DNA of 64,000 nucleotides from Desulforhopalus vacuolatus. Lineage in GTDB: Bacteria; Desulfobacterota; Desulfobulbia; Desulfobulbales; Desulfocapsaceae. The stretch spans positions 99,938 through 163,937 of the forward strand of contig NZ_JAFFPZ010000007.1 of assembly GCF_016918505.1 (NCBI RefSeq). Direction: 5' to 3'. The first letter of the stretch is position 1, and each line of letters starts with the position of its first letter. The notes below the pieces were generated by a model. It was not told the origin of the DNA, searched no databases, and was given only the letters and a program-made list of their open reading frames with translations. This document shows positions 36,919 through 46,367 of the stretch, one piece after another. The position numbers were made by a program, and so were the translations under genes.

Positions 36919-38263
36919 TGCCGCTATCTCTGTTGAAAATCTTTCAAAATGCTATCAAATTTATAATAAACCTGGAGATCGTCTTAAGCAGATGATTATG
37001 CGTGGCCGTCGGAGCTATTATAAAGAGTTCTGGGCACTGCGTGATGTTTCTTTTACCATTGGCAGAGGCGAAACCGTTGGTATTGTCGGACAAAACGGCT
37101 GTGGGAAATCAACCCTTCTGCAAATGGTGTGTGGTACCCTTAATCCAACTGCGGGAAAATGCCAGACCAGAGGGCGGATTGCGGCCCTGCTCGAACTGGG
37201 TTCCGGTTTTAATCCAGAGTTCACGGGACGGGAAAATGTCTATATGAATGCCTCCGTTCTTGGTTTGACCAGCGCAGAGATTGACTCCCGTTTTGCCGCC
37301 ATTACAGATTTCGCCAACATTGGTGATTTTATTGAACAGCCGGTAAAAACCTACTCCTCGGGGATGATGGTTCGACTTGCCTTTGCTGTGGCGATCAATG
37401 TCGATCCGGAGATTCTTATTGTTGATGAGGCCCTTGCTGTGGGGGATGAACTTTTCCAGCGCAAGTGTTTCTCAAGACTGGAGGAGATTCGACGCAACGG
37501 GGCGACAATCCTTTTTGTTTCCCATTCCGTAGGGGTTGTTGTGGAGCTTTGCGATCGTGCAATTCTGCTGGATCGGGGAGAAAAACTCACTGAAGGTACC
37601 CCCAAATACGTCACCGGGCGTTATCAGAAATTGATCTACGCTGCAGCGGAACGACGGGAAGAGATCCGGCAGACGATTGTCAGGGAAACTGAAGAGTGTC
37701 ATGTCGACGGAGAGTCTGAAGAGGAGAGGGAAGAAGTGGAAGAGAAGGCACGCGAGGAGATGGAGGAACTCTTCGAGCCCGATCTCAAACCTTCCAGCAC
37801 TATTTCATACGACAGTAAGGGGTGTTGGATTAAGAATCCCGGCATTTATACCCTCGGTGATATACAGGTGAATAACCTCGTTTCCGGACGAACCTATAAA
37901 TACTGTTACGAAGTCAGTTTTAATCGTCCTGCCAGCCATGTATGTTTTGGCATGATGATTAAAACGATCTCCGGGGTGGAACTGGGTGGCAGTATTACTG
38001 ATCCACTCTCTAATTCAACCTTTTCAAACATTAAAGAAGACACAACCTGTAAAATTGTTTTCTCTTTTACCTGTAATCTTTCGCCAGGGGTATATTTTCT
38101 TAATGCCGGAGTGACAGGGGAGATTGATGGAGATACAGGTTTTCTGCACCGGCTTCTTGATGTGGCAATGTTCCGTGTTTTACCTCTTGATCATGAGAGC
38201 CGTATTACTGGCACCGTTGATTTTTCCTGCAGTGGACAAGCCGATGTTGTATCCAAATCCTGA
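36908..38263 (+). CDS. wzt: Polysaccharide ABC exporter ATPase with substrate-binding C-terminal domain (Wzt-type)
   Basis: The N-terminal ATPase (residues 1-240) has Walker A GQNGCGKSTLL, the signature YSSGMMVRLAFAVA and Walker B ILIVDEALAVGD. A highly charged linker (residues about 250-300, many Glu) leads to a C-terminal beta-sandwich of the Wzt-C type (about 300-440; FNRPASHVCFGMMIK, GVYFLNAGV). In characterised systems that domain binds the chain-end modification of the polysaccharide, so export would depend on a terminal cap. The start at 36908 (MSSDAAISVENLSKCY) overlaps the end of wzm by 11 bp. Length is 451 residues. Confidence 0.92.
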   Translation: MSSDAAISVENLSKCYQIYNKPGDRLKQMIMRGRRSYYKEFWALRDVSFTIGRGETVGIVGQNGCGKSTLLQMVCGTLNPTAGKCQTRGRIAALLELGSGFNPEFTGRENVYMNASVLGLTSAEIDSRFAAITDFANIGDFIEQPVKTYSSGMMVRLAFAVAINVDPEILIVDEALAVGDELFQRKCFSRLEEIRRNGATILFVSHSVGVVVELCDRAILLDRGEKLTEGTPKYVTGRYQKLIYAAAERREEIRQTIVRETEECHVDGESEEEREEVEEKAREEMEELFEPDLKPSSTISYDSKGCWIKNPGIYTLGDIQVNNLVSGRTYKYCYEVSFNRPASHVCFGMMIKTISGVELGGSITDPLSNSTFSNIKEDTTCKIVFSFTCNLSPGVYFLNAGVTGEIDGDTGFLHRLLDVAMFRVLPLDHESRITGTVDFSCSGQADVVSKS

Positions 38264-38315
38264 AGATGATCTCGTGTCGTGGATTTTTCCTCTAACTTTT
38301 TGATATGTTAAAAAT

Positions 38316-39503
38316 ATGAATCATATAAACATGGATGATACGTCCCTTGTCGTGATCCTGGGCATGCACCGCAGTGGTACCAGTGTTCTTGCGCGCTGCA
38401 TGGAAATCTTCGGGTTCTCGCTCGGCAACAGACTGATGCCTGCACAGGCAGATAATCCCAAAGGATTCTTTGAAGATGAGGAAATTGTAGATCTCAACAA
38501 CGAGATGCTTGTCTCCATGGGTTCCAGCTGGGATAAGATTAGTATCATTCATGAAGATGAAGTGCGATCACTGCATGATACAGAGTTTTTTTCACGCGCT
38601 GTACACCTGATAGAAAAACGTCTGCAGTCTTTTCCCCGTTTTGCTGTTAAAGATCCCCGCTTTGTTCTTTTACTGCCATTTTGGAAAAAGGTTTTGGCGA
38701 GTTGCAATGTCCCTGTAAAATATGTTCTCCCCGTGCGTAATCCAACGAGCGTCGCTGCGTCGCTGAAAAAACGTAACGGCATGGAACTCGGGCAGGGGAT
38801 TCAACTCTGGCTGGCCTATGTCCTTGCCAGTTTTCGGTACTCCGACGGAGAGACCCGGGTGGTGGTTGATTATGATGCACTTCTTGAGGATTCGTCAAGG
38901 GAGATCTCCCGAATTTCTTCTGCTTTGCATCTCCCTCTGGATGAGGAAAAACTGCATCTTTTTCAGGAGGAATTTCTTGACCATAGTCTTCGACATACAG
39001 CAGTTGATCTGCAATCTCTTCGTGAAAATCTGGAATGCCCCGAAATGGCGGGAGATCTCTATCAACTGTTGTTGAAGGTGGCTGCAGATGAACTGATTCT
39101 TGAATCTCCAGAGGTAAAAGATAGAATTGCTGCATTGATAAAAGAGTTTATGTGGCAGGAAATTTATCACCGACTTGCAGAGAATCAGACAACTCGAGAT
39201 GCTCTGCAACTGATGCAAGAAAAAAATAAAAATTTAGAATTATTGCTTGAAATTGCTGTAACCGAAAAAGAAGCTCTGGAGAAAGAAAATATTGCCTTGA
39301 TGGAACAACTTGACACGGCACATGAACAGATGGAAATTTTGCGTAAACAGGTTGAAATGGTTTCCCTGGAGAGAGATAGAATTACAGGTGCATTAGAACG
39401 GGCGACCCAGAGATATAAGACAATTGAAGGAAGCACAATTTGGACGATGACGTCACCTGTTCGTAAAATTATGGACAGGCTGAAAAAAAGTAGATTGATA
39501 TAA
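38316..39503 (+). CDS. Sulfotransferase-family protein with C-terminal coiled coil
   Basis: The N-terminal domain shows the PAPS-binding loop VVILGMHRSGTSVLARCMEI (near residue 12) and the 3'-phosphate motif PVRNPTSVAASL (near residue 140) of the sulfotransferase superfamily. From about residue 295 a coiled coil (LLLEIAVTEKEALEKENIAL and onward) is followed by a tail TIWTMTSPVRKIMDRLKKS of the type found at the ends of long glycosyltransferases. It probably sulfates a sugar of the exported polysaccharide. The start may be 38316 or the ATG at 38331 (MDDTSLVV); neither has a strong ribosome-binding site. It follows wzt by 52 bp. Confidence 0.8.
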   Translation: MNHINMDDTSLVVILGMHRSGTSVLARCMEIFGFSLGNRLMPAQADNPKGFFEDEEIVDLNNEMLVSMGSSWDKISIIHEDEVRSLHDTEFFSRAVHLIEKRLQSFPRFAVKDPRFVLLLPFWKKVLASCNVPVKYVLPVRNPTSVAASLKKRNGMELGQGIQLWLAYVLASFRYSDGETRVVVDYDALLEDSSREISRISSALHLPLDEEKLHLFQEEFLDHSLRHTAVDLQSLRENLECPEMAGDLYQLLLKVAADELILESPEVKDRIAALIKEFMWQEIYHRLAENQTTRDALQLMQEKNKNLELLLEIAVTEKEALEKENIALMEQLDTAHEQMEILRKQVEMVSLERDRITGALERATQRYKTIEGSTIWTMTSPVRKIMDRLKKSRLI

Positions 39504-39654
39504 TGCCAGGTTGGCAAAATCAGAGTCTGTAAGTATTTTTGTGTAACTCCTTTTTTCATATTACGCTGTTGCACTTATTGTACTCATCCAGCGATGCTTT
39601 TATCAGCCGGATGAAAATATACCACACAAGGTGGTGTCTCGTTTTGGAAGTATC

Positions 39655-42600
39655 TCAACGATCGAAATGCACAGCACTCGAGGGCAGTGGTTCGTCCATC
39701 TTTACTTCATGCAGGGCCTTGAAGAGAATTTGGGAGTTGTTTTTGTCCTCTTCATTCAGACAGTGGCAGAAGCGGTTGAGCTGTAGACCATAAAGCTTTT
39801 CAAGTTTGTCGATGATCTGCGGGCTTCGGGTTGTAAAACGTGAGGCGTGGACAAGGGACTGGTAAACGTCGTTCTCCGCAGTTATTTGTGGTTTCGCACG
39901 AAAGGTGCTGAGCTGGTCGAGATGCATCAGGCAGGGATGCAGCCGCATGATGTTGCTGCGGAACCAGAATATACTGGATGCTGTGGTGTCGGTACAGATG
40001 GCATCAAACCAACCATCAGCCTTTGTGGAGACCTCACTGAAGGCATGATTCCCGGCGACGGCAAAAGAGTGGATTTCTCCCAGATCTTCAAGATGACGTA
40101 CGAGGGGGAGAAGTGGACTCTCTTCACCTGGGTGATCGGCAAAGATGAGCAGCAGTCGCAATCGGTCAACCTGGGGCGGGACGTATGACACTGTGAAGGG
40201 CTGCGGCCAGTGGCTGGAGTTCAAGGAGACTCGTGGAGGGAACGCAAGGGTGTAATCGTCTTTATTGAGAGTGAGGCTCGGATTGTAGGCGGGGTCATGA
40301 TACCAGACATCTGTCCACTGTTTCTTCAGCAGAGATATTTCGTTCCACAAACGGCGTTTCTTTTCAGGTGTGTCTGCGTCGTGACCACGGGTTGCGAATT
40401 CGTAGTGATAGAGTCTTGCCGAGGGGGTGTAGACATTTCGCAGACCGTGTTGTTTGAGCTTCAGGCAGAAGTCCACATCATTGTAGCCGACAGCAAAGTC
40501 CTCCTCGTTGAGACCGCCGACGATGTTGTAGTTTTCTTTACGGACAGCGAGACAGGCTCCGGTGACTGCGCTGCAGGTGTGGTGCAGACGGGGCAGGTCA
40601 AACCCGATAATATTCTCTTCTGGGACTCCTGCACAGACGTGGGTTGCACATACACCCATGCCAAGAACTACGCCAGCGTGCTGGCGTGTATGGTTGGAAT
40701 AAAGCAGGCAGGCCCCGACGGCACCAACTCCGGGCTGCATGGCAAGAGTTGCCATCTCAGTGAGCCAGTTCGGAGTAATAACTTCTGTGTCATTGTTGAG
40801 CAGCAGCAGTACCTCTCCTTTTGCCTCGGCGGCAGCACGGTTATTGAGGCGCGAGTAGTTGAAAGGGGCATTGTCATGCAACAGACGGATATTTTCCCGT
40901 TGTGCCAGCTCTTCAAAAAGGGAGAGGGCGTCGGGGGCGTCTGAGCCGTTATCCACGAGGATAATCTCCCAGGCGGGATAGTCAGTTTTTTCGATGATAC
41001 TGTTGATGCAGGTCCGCACCAGTTCCGCAGCGTTTCGGGTGGGGATGATGATGGAGACCAGGGGTGATTCAGGGAGCTGAGAGAAGTGAGCAGGATGCAT
41101 GCCCCCCTCTGCGGGAGGGAGATCAACCTTACAGGGAATAGCATGCCTTTGCAGAAATTCGTTGCTGGCCTTTTTCAAAGCGCGGATGGCGTAGGGTTTT
41201 GCCTCGTCTCCTCCGGCGGTGCTGCCGGGGATGATGCGCCAGTGATAAAGGGTTTGCGGAATGTGGACGACAGCACTTTCAGGAATAAGCTCTACCACGC
41301 GGAGGGCGATATCGTAGTCCTGGGAACCTTCGAAACCAGGACGGAAACCGCCGATCCTGTGCAGCAGGTCTGTTCGATAGACGCCAAAGTGAGAGATCAT
41401 ATTGTGTCCAAGGAGCAGCAGCCAGGGGTCGTAATCGCTTTTGAGATAGGGGCCGATACGGTGGCCCTCGGGGGAGATTTTGTCCTCATCAGAATAGAGA
41501 ATACCCGCATCGGGATGCTTCTGCAGGGTTGCCACAACGTGGAAAAGGGCATCTTCGGCGATGATGTCGTCGTGATCAAGCAGGGCGACGTACTCACCGG
41601 TGACCAGTTCCAGCGCGGAGTTGGAGCTGTGGGAGATGTGACCATTTTCTTTGCGGAAAACCACTTTGATGCGGGGATCTTCGTCGGCATAGTGCTGGAG
41701 CAGGGCACGTACTTTCGGGTTGGGGGAGGCGTCGTCGGCTATACAGAATTCCCAGTTGGTGTAGATTTGGCGGCGGACGGATTCTATCGCCTCAGTGAGC
41801 AGGTTTACAGGCGGATTGTAGACCGGCATGACTATCGAGATGAGGGGGGTATGTGTGAATTCGGCAATATGGCGGTGCATCGCCTCCCGGTCGGCATTGC
41901 TCAGAGAAAAATAGATGTCACACCAGTCTTCATAGAGGCTTGTGGGGCGGTTATTTTTCCATGAGGCACAGCTGTTGCGCCCCTCATGGCGGCCGATGAG
42001 GAAAAAGTGATGGAAGGGCTCAAGGCCGGTTTCCATAATATCCGGGTAGCGCATTCGATAGCGGGAGGTGTTGAAATTCGGACCGGGGTTACGGAACATT
42101 TTTTCTCCCCAGAGGACAAAGTGCAGGTAGGGGTCGAAATCGTTTTTGGTAATGTCCTCATACGTATTGCGATACCAGGCGGCATCAAACCACTGGTTGG
42201 GGCAGACGTCCTCCTGAATATGCATCACATAGTGACCAAGAGGGGGAACGCCCAGCTTTTTCCATGCGTCAGCTTCGGGGTAGTGCTGGCAATACCACTC
42301 GGAGTCAAAGAGTGCATTGGGCTCAGTTTTCTCACTGAGCGCGGTAATAAGGTAATGCTGAAAGGGATGAATACGGTCCTGCGGATTAAGGAATTGACTG
42401 CGGTACCATTCCACGTCAAACCACGGGTTGGGCTGAAGCTGTGCCATTGCTGGCTGTTGAAGGAAATGAAGGAAGGGGTTGGAACGATCGTGATCCGCAA
42501 GATGGTAGTGTTCACGATACCATGTGCCGTTAAAGCAGGGGTTGGGACTGATGTCCTCCTTCCATCCATGGGAAATATAGTGGAGCAGTGGCGATGTGTC

Positions 42601-43068
42601 TAAAGCCTCAGCGAGAACGCTGTGGCGATACCAGCGGGTGAGAAAGTAGGGGTTGGGTTTATTATTCAGAGCTTCACCTTCACGCAAATAATGAAGAAGG
42701 GGGTTACCCTCTTTGGCCGCTTCCGGGTATTCAGCAAGATACCAGGACGTGAAGAAAAAAGGATTCGGGTTGAGTCCGCAGAGGATCCCGCGACGAATGT
42801 AGTGGCGGAGAAGGCTTTTCGGAGATGCGGTGCTGTCGCCGAGCTGACGGCGGTAAAAGTCGGCATCAAAAAGGGGTGTCTTTTTGAGCAGCAGCTCAAG
42901 CTCCTTTTGCAGGGCATTGAGGTTTACCTTGCGAGAGGGAAACAGATTGATAATTGGTTGGAGGAATCGTCGAGTGAGGTACGGTACAGAAAATTTTCCA
43001 GGGTGGGGCCAGGAGACGGCTCCGCAGAACAGCTGCGGGGAGCGGTGGTGAGGCAGTCGTATTTTCAT
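39655..43068 (-). CDS. Giant tandem family-2 glycosyltransferase with N-terminal W-Y repeat domain
   Basis: The protein of 1137 residues has three parts. Residues 65-367 hold about eight degenerate repeats of roughly 40 residues with the pattern NPxFDxxWYRxxYP...PLxHYLxxG. Residues about 405-640 form a first GT-A domain (ISIVMPVYNPP, ALLDHDDIIAEDAL). Residues about 669-895 form a second (VSIIIPTRNAAEL, LLLNNDTEV, FAVGYNDVDFC). The C-terminal 240 residues are unassigned. It probably adds two or more sugars of the surface polysaccharide. The start at 43068 (MKIRLPHHRSPQ) is chosen by homology; the frame is open to 43200. It converges on the sulfotransferase. Confidence 0.85.
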   Translation of the reverse strand: MKIRLPHHRSPQLFCGAVSWPHPGKFSVPYLTRRFLQPIINLFPSRKVNLNALQKELELLLKKTPLFDADFYRRQLGDSTASPKSLLRHYIRRGILCGLNPNPFFFTSWYLAEYPEAAKEGNPLLHYLREGEALNNKPNPYFLTRWYRHSVLAEALDTSPLLHYISHGWKEDISPNPCFNGTWYREHYHLADHDRSNPFLHFLQQPAMAQLQPNPWFDVEWYRSQFLNPQDRIHPFQHYLITALSEKTEPNALFDSEWYCQHYPEADAWKKLGVPPLGHYVMHIQEDVCPNQWFDAAWYRNTYEDITKNDFDPYLHFVLWGEKMFRNPGPNFNTSRYRMRYPDIMETGLEPFHHFFLIGRHEGRNSCASWKNNRPTSLYEDWCDIYFSLSNADREAMHRHIAEFTHTPLISIVMPVYNPPVNLLTEAIESVRRQIYTNWEFCIADDASPNPKVRALLQHYADEDPRIKVVFRKENGHISHSSNSALELVTGEYVALLDHDDIIAEDALFHVVATLQKHPDAGILYSDEDKISPEGHRIGPYLKSDYDPWLLLLGHNMISHFGVYRTDLLHRIGGFRPGFEGSQDYDIALRVVELIPESAVVHIPQTLYHWRIIPGSTAGGDEAKPYAIRALKKASNEFLQRHAIPCKVDLPPAEGGMHPAHFSQLPESPLVSIIIPTRNAAELVRTCINSIIEKTDYPAWEIILVDNGSDAPDALSLFEELAQRENIRLLHDNAPFNYSRLNNRAAAEAKGEVLLLLNNDTEVITPNWLTEMATLAMQPGVGAVGACLLYSNHTRQHAGVVLGMGVCATHVCAGVPEENIIGFDLPRLHHTCSAVTGACLAVRKENYNIVGGLNEEDFAVGYNDVDFCLKLKQHGLRNVYTPSARLYHYEFATRGHDADTPEKKRRLWNEISLLKKQWTDVWYHDPAYNPSLTLNKDDYTLAFPPRVSLNSSHWPQPFTVSYVPPQVDRLRLLLIFADHPGEESPLLPLVRHLEDLGEIHSFAVAGNHAFSEVSTKADGWFDAICTDTTASSIFWFRSNIMRLHPCLMHLDQLSTFRAKPQITAENDVYQSLVHASRFTTRSPQIIDKLEKLYGLQLNRFCHCLNEEDKNNSQILFKALHEVKMDEPLPSSAVHFDR

Positions 43069-43238
43069 TGGTTTTTCACGGTTATAAATTACTTGGGAGT
43101 GTAAGTGATTATATCTTTGATGGCTATACGGTAACGTTTTAGGGAACATCGAATAGCCAGTTTTTCGCCCATCGTCTTCGGTGCAGTCAAAAATTATCAA
43201 AGTTATTCAAGGTTTCCTTTAGTCTTTTTCCTTGACAT

Positions 43239-43898
43239 CTACCGGAGGCCATTTTTATTTTCACCTTTAAACATAATTGGAATTAAGAGAGGAAATAGCA
43301 ATAACAGGATATTAACAAAAGCTATACTGCAACATATAATAACAGAATAATACTTATCTGCCTTTTTCATTTTAAGTCTATAGATAAGACTGCGATTGCT
43401 CTTCCCGACAATATTTCCAGCAGATGTATTCTCCATACTCCATGCTGTTATAGATGAACCTGTAATCCCATCAACACCTTTAAGAAAGATTTTTGCATTA
43501 TCACTTTGTTGGATATCTCGAATGTTGATATTTTTGAAGCATTTTGTAAAATATTCATTATCTTTAATACTGGTTACATCTACTAAAAAAGATTCATTTT
43601 TGTTTCTTGTTTTTATCCCCATTACAAAGCTGCCTTTATTTATTCTATTGGCATACGTTGCCATTAATAAAGATAAGCATATGGGTTTGTCGGCAGGAGA
43701 TGAAACATCATTTGCAGATATTATAAATTGTTCAATATAAAAATCTTTGGTAATTTCACCTACTGGTTTTATCTCCATATCAGAAATGTAATTATCTATA
43801 GGAAAATAACTTGAAGTATATAGCTGCTTATCTATAAAATAATAACTTGAAATTATTATTACTCCTGTTAATAAAAAAATTGAATATTTTACTTTCAT
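43239..43898 (-). CDS. Membrane-anchored protein of unknown function, AT-rich
   Basis: This 219-residue protein has an N-terminal membrane segment (YSIFLLTGVIIISSYYF), a soluble domain of about 150 residues and a second membrane segment near the C-terminus (VIICCSIAFVNILLLLFPLL). That topology resembles polysaccharide co-polymerases (Wzz/PCP), but the characteristic proline motif is not clear, so I give no function. GGAGTATGAA precedes the ATG at 43898. It overlaps the DUF2142-like gene by 4 bp and shares its strongly AT-rich composition, unlike the GC-richer neighbours. Confidence 0.65.
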   Translation of the reverse strand: MKVKYSIFLLTGVIIISSYYFIDKQLYTSSYFPIDNYISDMEIKPVGEITKDFYIEQFIISANDVSSPADKPICLSLLMATYANRINKGSFVMGIKTRNKNESFLVDVTSIKDNEYFTKCFKNINIRDIQQSDNAKIFLKGVDGITGSSITAWSMENTSAGNIVGKSNRSLIYRLKMKKADKYYSVIICCSIAFVNILLLLFPLLIPIMFKGENKNGLR

Positions 43899-45433
43899 TT
43901 CATACTCCAATAAAAAGGCAGGGTCTGTAAAACACACGTTTCTAATTCCATAACAACTAACCCTGCACTAAAGAGTATTAATAGAGATAAAGGAATATTC
44001 ATTTTTTTTATAGCTATTGCAATTGACAATAATAATAATGGTATAACAGGGTAAAAGTATCTTCCTTGAATTGCTCTCATCCTCCCGTCAAGTAAATATA
44101 TATTATATACTTCGTATAGTAAAATTGTAGTAAAAAATAGAAATGTAATTAAACCTAAATGAAAAAGTAAATCATCTGAAGATTTACTGTAAAAAATAAG
44201 AGGAAAAGCCGTTATGCCTGAAAAAATTAAAAATGCAGTACTTATAATAAATAATATATTATAACATTCCTTGTTAGCTAAAAATAAACTGATACTTGCT
44301 AAAACAGAAAAAATAATAACCAAAAGAAGTGTTATATTTACAGCATTTGGCTTCGTATTGTTTTTTAATGCACCAAAAGAATTTTTTAAAATTACAATAA
44401 CCAATAATGTACTAATTGTAAAAAAAACTATTGAAAAGAAGAATAGAGGGTTGCCAGAAACTTGGAGAAGTGCATGGCCATTTGCATTAACATGATGCCC
44501 TCCTATTAACCCATAAAAATGTATAATAAAATGTTCTATAGCTGGTTGTAAAGAGAGAAAATCAAAAAAATTATCTTTTAGAGGATTGTCTGAAAGTCTA
44601 AATGAATTTGGCGTGGCATCAGTAAAAAAAGGATTATGGAAATAGTAAAAATTCCTACTCATCCATAAAATTGGAACTGATAATGTTAACACAACTACAC
44701 CCAATATATGTGTAATATTTTTTTTATCTTTATAAAATAAATAAATACAGATAAACACTAATAAAGGTACTAATGCAACCCATTCTGTCATTTTTATACC
44801 CGAAGCTAGTGTTAACCAAAGACCCATTAAATATAAATATTTTGGTTTGTCTTTTTTTATAAATTTCACTAAATAATATATACTGATGGCACTAAATAAA
44901 AATAGAGTCATATCATGATTCGTACCAGATGACAAATGAGTAAACATAGGTGTAAAACTTATTGCGGAAGATAATAGTACAGATTTATATCCTGCAAGAT
45001 TAATTAATTGGAATATGAAAAACAAAACAACTATAACTAAACTCCCAGACAAAGATGAAATAATCCTGGGTATTCTAAATAATATCTCATTGTTATCTGT
45101 AAAAACCATTGCTATCTTTAGAGGAATAGCAGCTAACATATAGTATACAGGTGGATGCTGTGCTATCCAGTTACCTACTGGTGCAGCATTTGCTGTTCCC
45201 TTAAAATGAGACATTATATTTGAATCTATTTTTGCTGTATGAAGTAGAGGGACTCCTCTTCCTTGAGCGATATCGTATACATACGCCAGATGACCCATTT
45301 CATCTGGAATAGCCCATAGTGGTGTAACAAAAAAAGACAAATAAAGGGCCTTTAAAAAAAATACAAAACTTACTGCAGCAATTATGATAAGATAAATTTT
45401 ATCATTTCTTTTATTTTCTGTAGTCTTTATCAT
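43895..45433 (-). CDS. DUF2142/GT-C-type polytopic membrane protein, AT-rich
   Basis: The 512-residue protein has about 11-13 hydrophobic segments and the DUF2142-like motifs PLWAIPDEMGHLAYVYDIA near residue 40 and MRAIQGRYFYPVIPLLLL near the C-terminus. The acidic first loop (PDE) resembles the catalytic loop of GT-C glycosyltransferases that use polyprenyl-phosphate sugars. A role in adding a sugar to the polysaccharide or lipid carrier is inferred. The gene and its downstream partner are far richer in A and T than the rest of the window, pointing to recent transfer. Confidence 0.78.
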   Translation of the reverse strand: MIKTTENKRNDKIYLIIIAAVSFVFFLKALYLSFFVTPLWAIPDEMGHLAYVYDIAQGRGVPLLHTAKIDSNIMSHFKGTANAAPVGNWIAQHPPVYYMLAAIPLKIAMVFTDNNEILFRIPRIISSLSGSLVIVVLFFIFQLINLAGYKSVLLSSAISFTPMFTHLSSGTNHDMTLFLFSAISIYYLVKFIKKDKPKYLYLMGLWLTLASGIKMTEWVALVPLLVFICIYLFYKDKKNITHILGVVVLTLSVPILWMSRNFYYFHNPFFTDATPNSFRLSDNPLKDNFFDFLSLQPAIEHFIIHFYGLIGGHHVNANGHALLQVSGNPLFFFSIVFFTISTLLVIVILKNSFGALKNNTKPNAVNITLLLVIIFSVLASISLFLANKECYNILFIISTAFLIFSGITAFPLIFYSKSSDDLLFHLGLITFLFFTTILLYEVYNIYLLDGRMRAIQGRYFYPVIPLLLLSIAIAIKKMNIPLSLLILFSAGLVVMELETCVLQTLPFYWSMK

Positions 45434-45509
45434 TTTAAAGTAAAACCCTCTCGATATCGTGTCGAATTTTTGTTGTAATGTGGGTTGCTATTTTTATTTT
45501 ATTTAGTTC

Positions 45510-46367
45510 TTACTCTTTTCCAGAGAATACAGCGTATAAGTAATATAATACATCCCCAACCACCGAAACTATTCGTCCAAGGAGAACTGCTATAAGCAAA
45601 TCTGCGTCTACTACGAGGCCTTTTAGCAGGAAGAGTAAAATAAATTCTCTCATCCCGACACCGGCAGGTGCTCCTGGAGTAATCAGGCCACAGAGCCAGG
45701 CAATAACATAGGCACCTCCCATAACCACCCAAGTATGAAATTGGTACGTTTCACCCTGATTTATTATCTCTAGAAGAGACACGAAAATTCCTGCAGTTAC
45801 AGATAAAAAAAGGAGTTGTATCCAGAAGGCTGCTGATGCCGCTGTACCCACGAATTGACGGAGAAGAATAGAAATAAAACAACAAGAAGCAAGGAGCAAA
45901 GTGGCCGTCGCTAATGTTGGCAGATCTGGAATCCATAGTGGTAAAAGCAAGGATCCGAAAAGTGTTCCAGCTACAGCGCTTAAGGCAAGTTCCCAAAAGA
46001 TAGACTTTGCTAACGTATTGCCTGGAATACCGGCAGACATTCCCAGGGCTTGTCGTCCAGCAAGGTGAAAAATGTTGCCCGGGACATATTTTGCCAGCTG
46101 GGATACTCCATAAACCTGGATTGACCATTTACGTGTAACAGGAGAATCAAATTGTACTAATATTTGGCGCCAGGCTAAGGCAAGCAGCAGGTTTGCCACA
46201 GCATAAATAATTGCAAGTCCACCGATGGTACCCCAGGATACCAGGGAAATACTGGCAAAATTCTGTCCCTCAAAATATTCCTTTAACCGTATGGACACAA
46301 AGACAATGCCCGCTAATGACAGAGCACTCCCTGTCCAATGAAGGGCTTTCCGTAAAGAGGGCTTCAT
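45510..46367 (-). CDS. Lysylphosphatidylglycerol synthase TM-region / flippase-like membrane protein
   Basis: This 285-residue protein has about eight hydrophobic segments and the conserved motifs VSQLAKYVPGNIFHLAGRQ and GLITPGAPAGVGMREFILL of the UPF0104/LPG_synthase_TM family. Members are linked to lipid-linked sugar flipping or lipid modification in polysaccharide loci. The ATG at 46367 overlaps the stop of the methyltransferase gene (TAATG), so they are coupled. A TTG start at 46388 is less likely. Confidence 0.8.
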   Translation of the reverse strand: MKPSLRKALHWTGSALSLAGIVFVSIRLKEYFEGQNFASISLVSWGTIGGLAIIYAVANLLLALAWRQILVQFDSPVTRKWSIQVYGVSQLAKYVPGNIFHLAGRQALGMSAGIPGNTLAKSIFWELALSAVAGTLFGSLLLPLWIPDLPTLATATLLLASCCFISILLRQFVGTAASAAFWIQLLFLSVTAGIFVSLLEIINQGETYQFHTWVVMGGAYVIAWLCGLITPGAPAGVGMREFILLFLLKGLVVDADLLIAVLLGRIVSVVGDVLYYLYAVFSGKE

